A DNA stretch of 64,000 bases from an uncultured Clostridia bacterium (GTDB taxonomy: Bacteria; Bacillota; Clostridia; Christensenellales; Borkfalkiaceae). Each line of letters opens with the position of its first letter. Position 1 is the stretch's first letter. The notes under the pieces are model-generated. The model worked only from the letters and a program-made list of their open reading frames with translations. It had not been told where the DNA came from and searched no databases. The stretch is from positions 1 to 64,000 of the forward strand of contig CAKQKE010000005.1 of NCBI GenBank assembly GCA_934247935.1, written 5' to 3'. Made by a program: the position numbers and the translations under genes. Shown here piece by piece: positions 26,235 to 33,555 of this stretch.

Positions 26235-27185
26235 ATGGAACAAAATTTTGTAAAACAAAAATCGAGATATGCCGTCGCGCGACGCATTTTGATATTCTGG
26301 ACGCTGTTTATAGGTATCGGCGCGGTAGCGGGCGCAACAGGCATGCTTATCGACCCGTCGGGCAAGGCTATGGGTATGGACGCAATGCTGCCATACTTTC
26401 AAAAACTGCCGTTTGCCGAAATACTCTTTCAAGACCTTACTTTTTCGGGAATTGCGCTTTTAATCGTAAACGGCTTGACAAATTTGACCGCGGCTGGACT
26501 TTTAATAGCGAAAAAACCGTCGGGCGCAGTGCTCGGCGGAATATTCGGCATAACGCTGATGCTTTGGATTTGCATACAATTTTATATGTTCCCGCTCAAC
26601 TTTATGTCGACGATTTATTTTATATTCGGTTTTTTACAAGCGGCAACGGGCTATGCGGCATGCGTTTTTTACAAGCAAGAACAATTTAAATTTTCCGCTA
26701 CCGACTACCCCGACGTGGGAACGAACCACAAGCGTCTGGTCGTTTATTTTTCGCGTATGGGGTATGTGCGTAAAACCGCTTATGAAGAAGCAAACCGCAC
26801 GGGCGCGGATATTTATGAAGTACTCTCTACCGAGCGCACCGAAGGCACTTTGGGTTTTTGGTGGTGCGGAAGATTCGGTATGCACAAGTGGCAAATGCCG
26901 ATTGAAGAAATTAGTATCGATTTGTCAAAATATGACCATGTGACGATTTGTACGCCCGTGTGGGTGTTTTCGCTGTGCGCCCCTATGCGCAGTTTTTGCG
27001 ATAAAGCAAACGGTAAAATTAAAGAGGTCGATTACATAGTTTTGCATTATCAGAATTGCGACTATAAAAAGGTCGCCGACGAAATGGATAAACTGCTCGG
27101 CATTAAACGCACATCCTTTAAAAGCGTGCGCTCGAGAATCGGTAAAACGAAAATTATTTACGACTCGAAAAACGAAAAACAATAA
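26235..27185 (+). CDS. four-helix membrane domain fused to a flavodoxin-like domain
   Basis: 316 aa. Residues about 15-145 contain four hydrophobic segments (ILIFWTLFIGIGAVAGATGML, then LTFSGIALLIVNGLTNLTAAGLL and two more). Residues about 165-316 look like a flavodoxin, with the FMN-phosphate strand KRLVVYFSRMGYVRK near 164-178 and a VTICTPVWVFSLCAPMRSFC segment near 235-254. The start at 26235 has AAAGGGGC upstream. It may pass electrons to or from a quinone or membrane partner. The partner and direction are unknown. It has its own promoter, a candidate operator and a terminator, and faces the redox genes downstream. Confidence 0.7.
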   Translation: MEQNFVKQKSRYAVARRILIFWTLFIGIGAVAGATGMLIDPSGKAMGMDAMLPYFQKLPFAEILFQDLTFSGIALLIVNGLTNLTAAGLLIAKKPSGAVLGGIFGITLMLWICIQFYMFPLNFMSTIYFIFGFLQAATGYAACVFYKQEQFKFSATDYPDVGTNHKRLVVYFSRMGYVRKTAYEEANRTGADIYEVLSTERTEGTLGFWWCGRFGMHKWQMPIEEISIDLSKYDHVTICTPVWVFSLCAPMRSFCDKANGKIKEVDYIVLHYQNCDYKKVADEMDKLLGIKRTSFKSVRSRIGKTKIIYDSKNEKQ

Positions 27186-27204
27186 ATCGTAAAAACTTTA
27201 AAAA

Positions 27205-27228
27205 CCCGAGATAAACTCGGGCTTTTTT
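27205..27228 (+). terminator. intrinsic terminator (copy 1 of a near-identical pair)
   Basis: CCCGAG-ATAAA-CTCGGG followed by CTTTTTT. The 33 nt from 27201 to 27233 recur exactly at 31681-31713. Confidence 0.85.
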
Positions 27229-27295
27229 AATGTAATTACGATTTTGAAACATACTTAAACAAAGTAACGTTAATCCACCGCCAAACCACCGCCCA

Positions 27296-27835
27296 TTAAA
27301 GGCTTTTACCTAAGTTGTAAGCGGCTTGCATTATATCAAGTCGAGTATTTGCATCGCCGCCGTTTTCCAATCCGCCGCCGAAAACGTGACCGCAAAGTTC
27401 TGCTTTCGGGAAACACTCGACCCAGCCGTAAAGCCCGTTGTATGCCTTTTCGATGGCGTAATCGCTGTTGTCCGCAGCCGCGGCAATCATGTAAACTTTT
27501 CTGAATTTATAATCCGTACCGTAAAGCGGATTTAACCTATCCAATAAAGTTTTCATTTGTCCGCACATTTCGTAATAGTATATCGGCGTGGCAAAAACAA
27601 GCGTTCCGGCGTTTTTTACCTTTTCAATAATTTCGGCAACGTCATCGCTTAAAACGCACTTACCTTTGCTTTGACAAGACAAACAGCCGATACAGTAATT
27701 TATCTTTTTACCTTTAAGACTTATATACTCCGCTTCGCTGCCGTTATCTGATGCGCCGCGCAAACATTCTTTGGCTAAAATTTCGGTGTTGCTGCCGCCG
27801 CGCAAACTCGTCGATATAATCAATACTTTGCTCAT
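27296..27835 (-). CDS. iron-sulfur flavoprotein / NAD(P)H-dependent oxidoreductase
   Basis: 179 aa, start at ATG 27835 (AAAGGAG 8 nt upstream). The N-terminal FMN-phosphate loop is STSLRGGSNTEILA (about 8-21). The compact cysteine motif C-x2-C-x2-C-x5-C in CIGCLSCQSKGKC (about 47-59) is that of Isf-type iron-sulfur flavoproteins. ATPIYYYEMCGQMKTLLDR is the flavin ring-binding segment. Cytoplasmic electron carrier or reductase; the partner is not known. It lies just downstream of the alcohol dehydrogenase on the same strand, in a redox neighbourhood. Confidence 0.88.
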   Translation of the reverse strand: MSKVLIISTSLRGGSNTEILAKECLRGASDNGSEAEYISLKGKKINYCIGCLSCQSKGKCVLSDDVAEIIEKVKNAGTLVFATPIYYYEMCGQMKTLLDRLNPLYGTDYKFRKVYMIAAAADNSDYAIEKAYNGLYGWVECFPKAELCGHVFGGGLENGGDANTRLDIMQAAYNLGKSL

Positions 27836-27903
27836 AAAGTTTTCTCCTTTTGTCTGTTTATTAAATATAAAATTCTCTATAAAACGTTCTTGCCTTTCGC
27901 TAC

Positions 27904-27934
27904 GCAAAAATTATACGCGATATAAAATTTTTGC
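27904..27934. repeat. AT-rich inverted repeat with a second copy at 35009-35029
   Basis: GCAAAAATTATA pairs with TATAAAATTTTTGC around CGCGA. The flanking TACGCAAAAAT and ATAAAATTTTTGCA halves recur at 35006-35030 with a shorter centre. Confidence 0.4.
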
Positions 27935-28008
27935 AATGCACAATAGTCTGCTTTTTATAAATTTTTATATCGCGTCAAGACCTTGTATAAAAGCAAAACA
28001 GCCGTTTT

Positions 28009-29175
28009 TTACAAACTTGCTTTAAGTATTTGTTTTATTTCTTCTTTTGAAAGCACCTTATATCCGCCGTTCATTACAAGGGTTGCGTTTGCGATACCGT
28101 CGTTCATTTCGTTAGTTACACCGAGGTCTGTAAGGTTCATTACAAGTCCGAGGTTTTTCATCCACTCTTCCATACGTTTAAGTCCTTCTTCGGCAACAAC
28201 TTCGTCGGTTTTACCTGTTTTATCCACTCCCCAAACGTTTACCGCATAGCGGACGAATTTTGCCATGCCGTACGGGAGAATATAACGATAATAAGGCATC
28301 GTTACCGCCGAAAGAGTCATGCCGTACGTTGCGTTTGTGTATGCGCCGACAGCCTGACCGAGCATATGAACCATCCAATCGGTGGTTTTACCTTTTGCCG
28401 TAAGCGTATTCAGTGCCCAGGTTGCCGTCCACATAATGTTGCTCCTCGCCTCGTAATCGGTGGGATTTTCAGCCGCTATTTGCGCACTGTAAATAAGCGA
28501 ACACAAAAGCCCTTCGGCAATATAGTCGCTGGTGTTGTCATCATCGCCGGAGAAATATTGCTCTAAAATATGCGACATAATGTCGTAAATGCCCGCAATC
28601 ATCTGATAATAAGGCACTGTAAAGGTAAACTCGGGATTTAAAATCGAAAACTTGGGATAAACGTTTTCGCCGAAAACATGTCCTATTTTAAGATTTTTTT
28701 CGTGGTTTGTAATTACTGCGCCGCCGTTCATTTCGCTACCCGTGCCTACCATTGTAAGAACGCAACCGACGGGGACTATTTTGCAATCGACGTCCTCGAA
28801 ACGGTCATAATATTTATCCCATGGGTCTTCGTCGCAATAAACGGACACGGAAACAGCCTTTGCATAGTCGCATACAGAACCGCCGCCTACCGCGAGAATG
28901 AAATCGGCTTTTGCCGCCCTCGCTCTTTCTATCCCTTCGCGAAGTTTGTCTGCGGTGGGATTTGGCATAACGCCCGCATCTTCAAAAATTTCTTTGCCGT
29001 TTGCCTTTAAAAGCGCAACGACTTTATCGTAAATTCCGTTTTTCTTTATAGAACCGCCGCCGTACACAAGCAAGACGTTTTTACCGTACTTGGGCAACTC
29101 TTGATTGAGTCCGTCGAGCGAATTTTTACCGAAATAAAGTTTTGTCGGATTGCAATAAGTAAAATTTCCTAACAT
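28009..29175 (-). CDS. iron-containing alcohol dehydrogenase (butanol dehydrogenase-like)
   Basis: 388-aa group III alcohol dehydrogenase of the BdhA/YqhD type, reducing aldehydes to alcohols with NAD(P)H. The nucleotide-binding motifs are VYGGGSIKKNGIYDKV near 38 and AVGGGSVCDYAKAV near 96. The metal ligand pattern is present as SHILEQYF near 195 (Asp-type first ligand upstream, His here) and MVHMLGQAVGAYTNATYG near 267-284 (His). AAAGGAG lies 7 nt before the ATG. Likely a fermentative or detoxifying enzyme. The cupin and regulator remnant lie just upstream on the same strand. Confidence 0.92.
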   Translation of the reverse strand: MLGNFTYCNPTKLYFGKNSLDGLNQELPKYGKNVLLVYGGGSIKKNGIYDKVVALLKANGKEIFEDAGVMPNPTADKLREGIERARAAKADFILAVGGGSVCDYAKAVSVSVYCDEDPWDKYYDRFEDVDCKIVPVGCVLTMVGTGSEMNGGAVITNHEKNLKIGHVFGENVYPKFSILNPEFTFTVPYYQMIAGIYDIMSHILEQYFSGDDDNTSDYIAEGLLCSLIYSAQIAAENPTDYEARSNIMWTATWALNTLTAKGKTTDWMVHMLGQAVGAYTNATYGMTLSAVTMPYYRYILPYGMAKFVRYAVNVWGVDKTGKTDEVVAEEGLKRMEEWMKNLGLVMNLTDLGVTNEMNDGIANATLVMNGGYKVLSKEEIKQILKASL

Positions 29176-29266
29176 AATTTTTCTCCTTTTATATTTAAAA
29201 TTGTTTTTTTGCTGTTTTTATTGGTTTTTGGGGCGTTTATTCGCCTATTTTTGCGATTTCGGTTTT

Positions 29267-29479
29267 TTAATACTCATCGTTTTTGATTTTGTTTGTAAGA
29301 TAATCGATGCAGTCGATTTGTTTTTGCTTTACGTGTACGTCGGAAAGGACCTTTTTGCGATGAGCGGTCAATTTCGGCAACATTTTGTCGAGCGTTCCGT
29401 CTTTAAAGCGGCTCATACACTCTTTTGCCAACTGCTCGCCGCGCCCCGCGTCGATTAAATTGTGATATAAAAATTCTCT
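29267..29479 (-). pseudogene. C-terminal remnant, probably of a MerR-type regulator
   Basis: A 70-codon open stretch ends normally at TAA (29267-29269) but is closed upstream by a stop at 29480-29482. It has no start codon apart from an internal TTG and ATG. The peptide (LTAHRKKVLSDVHVKQKQ, then IDCIDYLTNKI) looks like the coiled-coil tail of MerR-family regulators that follows the DNA-binding domain. No helix-turn-helix is present upstream; that DNA now belongs to the cupin gene. Family assignment is by resemblance only. It suggests deletion of a regulator between the cupin and the alcohol dehydrogenase genes. Confidence 0.4.
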
Positions 29480-29503
29480 TTATTGTTTGCGTCGGGTATA
29501 AAA

Positions 29504-29884
29504 TCACTCCGCTTTGCCGGATTCTACGGCTTTGAAATAACTTTCGTCGTCAACCGGCTCTAACCACTCGTTTTTGGCGTTTTCTCCCAGAATTTCTATT
29601 GCGAGATGCGAAAACCACTCGTCGGCGGCTGCCCCGTGCCAATGTTTTACGCCTGCGGAAATATTGATTACCGTGCCGGGGAGCATCTCCACAGCATCTT
29701 TGCCCCACTTCTGATAAAACCCGCGACCGCCTACGCAAATAAGCATTTGTCCGCCGCCATTATCTGCCTTGTGAATGTGCCGGTTATTGCGGCACTTCGG
29801 CTCAAAAGTAACGTTGAAAATGGGTATTTGCTCTGTCGATACGGGTGCGATATAACTTTGCCCTGTAAAATATTTTTCCTTTAT
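29504..29884 (-). CDS. cupin-domain protein without a canonical start codon
   Basis: Small metal-binding cupin. The second motif region (LPGTVINISAGVKHWHGAAAD) is clear. The first motif with its His pair (CRNNRHIHKADNGGG) lies upstream of the first ATG (29746), so that ATG cannot be the functional start. The frame stays open upstream to 29884 but has no ATG, GTG or TTG. The first codon in register with the promoter's +1 is ATA (29882-29884), 6 nt after a TAAAAT -10. Either an ATG mutated to ATA in a leaderless gene, or a rare AUA start is used. Related cupins often accompany carboxymuconolactone-decarboxylase-type enzymes. Expression is uncertain. Confidence 0.6.
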   Translation of the reverse strand: MKEKYFTGQSYIAPVSTEQIPIFNVTFEPKCRNNRHIHKADNGGGQMLICVGGRGFYQKWGKDAVEMLPGTVINISAGVKHWHGAAADEWFSHLAIEILGENAKNEWLEPVDDESYFKAVESGKAE

Positions 29885-29890
29885 TGTTTT

Positions 29891-29919
29891 ATTTTAACAC
29901 TATACTCATAAAATTACAA
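29891..29919 (-). promoter_or_regulatory. promoter of the cupin gene
   Basis: Minus strand TTGTAA (29914-29919), 17-nt spacer, TAAAAT (29891-29896). Divergent from the SGNH hydrolase promoter. Confidence 0.6.
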
Positions 29920-29932
29920 ATATTTATATCTT

Positions 29933-29944
29933 ATATCGTGATAT
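29933..29944. promoter_or_regulatory. 12-bp palindrome between divergent promoters
   Basis: ATATC-GT-GATAT, directly upstream of the -35 at 29947 and 14 nt upstream of the cupin -35. A candidate operator for a divergent regulator such as the nearby LysR protein. Confidence 0.35.
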
Positions 29945-29946
29945 GA

Positions 29947-29975
29947 TTGACCGGAATGTCATACAGCGGTATAAT
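29947..29975 (+). promoter_or_regulatory. promoter of the SGNH hydrolase / LysR genes
   Basis: TTGACC (29947-29952), 17-nt spacer, TATAAT (29970-29975), 26 nt before the ATG. Confidence 0.8.
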
Positions 29976-30001
29976 TAAAATATAAAAATTGAAGGTTTGT
30001 T

Positions 30002-30709
30002 ATGAATATCAAAAAATATAAAGATAAAAAAATATCGATTTTAAGCGATTCTATCAGTACTTTTGGTGGTGTAAGCATGCCCGACGGCGCAAGTTTTTAC
30101 GACACAAACAACAAATTGTCATCAAACGTAATTGCCGTGTGCGATACTTGGTGGGGGCAAGTGATAAATAAACTGCAAGCCGAATTATGCGTAAACAATT
30201 CGATTTCGGGCAGTACCGTCACTTTTCACCCGTCTTATGAAATTCAATCGTACGGTTGCAGCGACGAACGGACGAGTTCGCTACATAAAGACGGAATAAC
30301 GCCCGACGTAATCATCGTTTATTCAGGCACTAACGATTGGGGGGCGGGCGTGAAAGTTTTTGACGAAAATAATTCAGACGATTTGACCGTGTTTTTCAAC
30401 GCTTATACGAAAATGCTGAAAAAAATCAAGCAAAACTACCCTGACGCCGAAATCTGGTGCGTTACGCTTGGGAAAAGTATTTGCTCTGAAAAAAGCGATT
30501 TTGAATTTCCTTTTTGTATAAACGGGCGGCATATCGAGGAATACTGCAAGGCGATTAAACGCTGCGCCAAAGAAAACGGCTGTTTTGTCGTCGATTTATT
30601 CGGTAGCAAAACCGTTTATGACACAATTGACGGATTTCACCCAAACGTCGGCGGCATGACAACCATTGCAAACGCAGTGCTTGACCAAATGAAAAACGGT
30701 AATTCGTGA
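30002..30709 (+). CDS. SGNH/GDSL-type hydrolase
   Basis: 235-aa esterase or lipase of the SGNH fold without a signal peptide, so cytoplasmic. Block I is ISILSDSISTFGG (catalytic Ser near residue 17), block III is YSGTNDWG near 99-106 (Asn), and the C-terminal DGFHPN near 215 supplies Asp and His. It has its own promoter (29947-29975) and GAAGG before the ATG. It is followed by a LysR regulator 61 nt downstream on the same strand. Substrate unknown; carbohydrate O-acetyl esters are a common guess for this family. Confidence 0.85.
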   Translation: MNIKKYKDKKISILSDSISTFGGVSMPDGASFYDTNNKLSSNVIAVCDTWWGQVINKLQAELCVNNSISGSTVTFHPSYEIQSYGCSDERTSSLHKDGITPDVIIVYSGTNDWGAGVKVFDENNSDDLTVFFNAYTKMLKKIKQNYPDAEIWCVTLGKSICSEKSDFEFPFCINGRHIEEYCKAIKRCAKENGCFVVDLFGSKTVYDTIDGFHPNVGGMTTIANAVLDQMKNGNS

Positions 30710-30770
30710 TATTGTTTTGTGATATTTATTAGTTAAATTCAGAAATTTAAAGGCATTTTCAGGTTGTAAT

Positions 30771-31640
30771 ATGGAAATTAGAGTTTTACGTTATTTTATA
30801 GAAATCGCAAGAGAAGGAAGCATGACTGCCGCGGCGGAAGTTTTGCACGTTTCGCAGTCCGCACTTTCAAAACAAATGAAAGACCTTGAAGACGAACTGG
30901 GCAAAAGGTTGTTTATTCGCAAAAGTCGAAGCGTTGCCCTAACCGAAGAAGGCATGCTTTTGCGCCGCCGAGCCGAAGACATACTCGAAATGGTTGATAA
31001 AACGACCGAGGAATTTAAAGGCATCGACGATTTACAAGGCGGCGACGTTTATCTCGGTTGCGCCGAATCGCACCTGATTGCCTACCTTGCTCAAAAAATT
31101 AAATATTTTAAAATGCGCTATCCGTTGTTTCGCTATCATATAATCAGCGGCGACCGCACCGTCGTGCTTGACAGACTTGACCGAGGTCTGCTCGATTTCG
31201 GCGTGGTTGTCGAACTGCCCGATTTCGACAGATATCAATATATCGAACTGCCGGGGGTAGACACTTGGGGCGTACTTATGCCGAACAATCACCCGCTTGC
31301 AAAAAAAGAAAAAATTTGCGTCGAAGATTTATACGGGGAAGAATTGATTTGCTCTCAGCAGTCGATTGAGGTAGACATACCGCGCTGGTGCGGAAGAAAA
31401 GCCGACAAATTAAATTTCAGCGGAAGTACCAACCTTGCCTACAACGGAAGCGTGTTTGTCAAAGAAGGTCTGGGGCTTATGCTTTCGTTTGAACATTTGA
31501 TTTCGCCGAACGAACAAAGCAGACTTGCCTTTCGCCCGCTTGAACCTAAACTCGAAAACAAGTTGTATCTGATATGGAAAAAATATCAGGTATTTTCGCC
31601 CATCGCGCAAAAACTGCTTGAGGAATTTTTGCAAAAATAG
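30771..31640 (+). CDS. LysR family transcriptional regulator
   Basis: 289 aa. The winged helix-turn-helix is residues 1-60 (RVLRYFIEIAREGSMTAAAE, then LHVSQSALSKQMKDLEDELG), followed by a linker helix and a periplasmic-binding-like effector domain from about 90. Standard length. AGGTTG precedes the ATG. It probably regulates the SGNH gene it follows or the divergent cupin and redox genes. A 12-bp palindrome at 29933 lies between those promoters. The effector is not predictable. Confidence 0.92.
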   Translation: MEIRVLRYFIEIAREGSMTAAAEVLHVSQSALSKQMKDLEDELGKRLFIRKSRSVALTEEGMLLRRRAEDILEMVDKTTEEFKGIDDLQGGDVYLGCAESHLIAYLAQKIKYFKMRYPLFRYHIISGDRTVVLDRLDRGLLDFGVVVELPDFDRYQYIELPGVDTWGVLMPNNHPLAKKEKICVEDLYGEELICSQQSIEVDIPRWCGRKADKLNFSGSTNLAYNGSVFVKEGLGLMLSFEHLISPNEQSRLAFRPLEPKLENKLYLIWKKYQVFSPIAQKLLEEFLQK

Positions 31641-31684
31641 TTTTATTGCTCCTTGTAATTCAATACGTAAAAACATTAAAAAAA

Positions 31685-31708
31685 CCCGAGATAAACTCGG
31701 GCTTTTTT
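31685..31708 (+). terminator. intrinsic terminator (copy 2 of a near-identical pair)
   Basis: CCCGAG-ATAAA-CTCGGG then CTTTTTT, 45 nt after the LysR stop and identical to the terminator at 27205-27228. Confidence 0.85.
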
Positions 31709-31793
31709 AATGTTTTTATGTCTTTGATTCCGGCTTGTTTTTTGTAGTAAAACTACCGACCCTTAATTACGCTTTTGACTGCTGCTATAAAAC

Positions 31794-32978
31794 TTAACCT
31801 TGCATATAGTCGGCGTTTTTCACCTTGTCCCAGATGTCGTCAAGCGGCTTGCCGTCGAGTTGGGCGTTGTCTCTAAAGTCTTTGATATTGGCAAATTCAA
31901 AGCAATCACCTCCGTACTCCATATAGACTCGCCCGCCGTTGTTTAAATAAACAGCCGCCTCTACGTTTTTATAATAAAAGGTCATTTCGCTGTACATTTT
32001 AAGCGCGGCGACAAAATCGTCAAACGACGGTTTTAGCGGCTTGTTTTGCTCATACAACGTTTTCGCTTTGTTGTAAGAAACCATATTTGGATATAACACG
32101 GAATCGGGAAATTTTTTATAATCTCTATCGAGTTTCCATGTACAGTTTTTGCATTCGCCGTTACCGAATTGGTCTTCGTAACAAATCGCTCCGCACACGG
32201 GACACTTTGTCAAATAAATTTCCGCCCACGGGTCTTCGTACTTAAAATATTTAAAACTCGACGGGTCAAGCCCCATTACGTTGCGATGTCTTTTTTCAAA
32301 ATAAAATCTCGCCTTCTCTTGCGGGGATAAATCTTTAATCCATTCATAAGTCGTCGGCAAAAAGGACTTTACGTTGCCTTGCATTTGATCAAACGGCTCG
32401 TCATAACACAATATTAGGCTGGGTTTTATTCTTTTTATCATTTCGTTGTAGCCAAGCATAAAAGACTCTTCGTCGTTTTCGCGATAATAAGTGCATACGA
32501 CAACCGCCGCCCCCTCTTCTATTCCGTCAAAGCAAAAATTGAAAGTCCTTGCGTCACCCCAACTCACCGTAGGAATAACTTTTAAACCTTTGCTTTGCCA
32601 ATATGCGGCGCACCATCTGTTTTTAAAAACGTTGGCTATTTGCAACGCAAGCGGCATGTTGGTAAACATGCTGAAATCGGGACTGAAAAGGCAATAATAT
32701 TGACTCAATTTTTCCAATTCTTGCTCTGCGTTTTCGTAGACTTTTTCAAATTTCCAATCGTAAGTGAAAAAATGAATTGTTTTGTCTTTATTATTTTCGT
32801 CGTTTACCTTTGTATCGACGTAACTTAAAAGTTTTATCTTTTCGATATCGATATTTTGCTTTTTTACTATGGGAAACTCGAATTTACCCGCGGAATTTCC
32901 GTGATATAAAAACTCGTTCCGCACTAATTTTTGCTTATTTTTTTCTTTTTGGATTTCATATTCTGTTTTTTCTTTCAT
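31794..32978 (-). CDS. DUF4417-type protein with C-terminal zinc-ribbon-like segment
   Basis: 394 aa. The central part (about 100-235) resembles the DUF4417 family often found on phages and plasmids, with KVIPTVSWGDARTFNFCFDG near 133-152 and LILCYDEP near 193. Residues about 255-285 carry a four-Cys ribbon (CPVCG and CKNC), and a short C-terminal domain follows. Function unknown. It starts 14 nt after the 92-aa gene upstream and has GGAGG before the ATG, so the two form a unit. The first 27 nt of this gene recur at 33509-33535. Confidence 0.6.
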   Translation of the reverse strand: MKEKTEYEIQKEKNKQKLVRNEFLYHGNSAGKFEFPIVKKQNIDIEKIKLLSYVDTKVNDENNKDKTIHFFTYDWKFEKVYENAEQELEKLSQYYCLFSPDFSMFTNMPLALQIANVFKNRWCAAYWQSKGLKVIPTVSWGDARTFNFCFDGIEEGAAVVVCTYYRENDEESFMLGYNEMIKRIKPSLILCYDEPFDQMQGNVKSFLPTTYEWIKDLSPQEKARFYFEKRHRNVMGLDPSSFKYFKYEDPWAEIYLTKCPVCGAICYEDQFGNGECKNCTWKLDRDYKKFPDSVLYPNMVSYNKAKTLYEQNKPLKPSFDDFVAALKMYSEMTFYYKNVEAAVYLNNGGRVYMEYGGDCFEFANIKDFRDNAQLDGKPLDDIWDKVKNADYMQG

Positions 32979-32992
32979 TAACTACTCCCTCC

Positions 32993-33271
32993 TTATTTAT
33001 AGTTTTCATAATCGGGTTCTAAATGCTCTTCTATTCTTTTCCCTTTTCCACTACTCCAATCCCAAGTATGATCATGTGGAAAATTCATTATTCCGCTATG
33101 ACTGTAATCTCTATTCCTAACGGCTTTTCCATTTTCATCATACCATCTTTCTTGTACAAGTTCTCCTTTTTTATTGTACCTTATAGCCTTTGAGTTTGGT
33201 TTATTTTCCGTTTTTAAACTTCTTGCATTAGTAGCAAATGTTCCATGGTTTGTTACTCCGCCTGCTCCCAT
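32993..33271 (-). CDS. small phage- or toxin-cassette-like protein
   Basis: 92 aa with no signal peptide. The central segment, KKGELVQERWYDENGKAV followed by RDYSHSGIMNFPHDHTWDW, is rich in His, Asp and aromatic residues. It resembles conserved tails of phage minor proteins and of polymorphic-toxin C-terminal domains, where it follows a delivery module. Here it stands alone. AAAGGA is 9 nt before the ATG. I do not recognise a named family with certainty. Its direct partner is the DUF4417 gene, so a toxin/partner or phage-derived pair is possible but unproven. Confidence 0.5.
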   Translation of the reverse strand: MGAGGVTNHGTFATNARSLKTENKPNSKAIRYNKKGELVQERWYDENGKAVRNRDYSHSGIMNFPHDHTWDWSSGKGKRIEEHLEPDYENYK

Positions 33272-33458
33272 TATATCACATCCTTTTTAATTTTGTCAGT
33301 TTTTCAACAAAACATTTTTTTGATTGAATTTTAATATGAAAAAACAAAAAGTCAATACTTTTATGTCCTCTTTAATAAAATTCGACACATTTATTTTCTA
33401 TTTTCCACTAAAATACACTTGTAACATTCATTAATAATAGAAATTCATTGCGATAAAT

Positions 33459-33496
33459 GGCAAAAGGCACTTGCAAATTCACAAGTGCCTTTTGCC
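33459..33496. repeat. 15-bp perfect stem-loop
   Basis: GGCAAAAGGCACTTG (33459-33473) pairs with 33482-33496 around CAAATTCA. It lies immediately next to the duplicated gene start. No U tract follows on either strand, so it is not a clear terminator. Confidence 0.6.
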
Positions 33497-33535
33497 GATA
33501 ACAAATTCGATTTCATATTCTGTTTTTTCTTTCAT
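33479..33535 (-). pseudogene. duplicated 5' fragment of the DUF4417 gene
   Basis: The 27 nt at 33509-33535 equal the first nine codons of the DUF4417 gene (32952-32978). Here the frame continues for nine unrelated codons into the adjacent hairpin and stops at 33479. AGGT precedes the ATG. It looks like the scar of a second copy, or of a recombination at this point. Confidence 0.5.
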
Positions 33536-33555
33536 ACCTGAAAACAATTTAAAAC

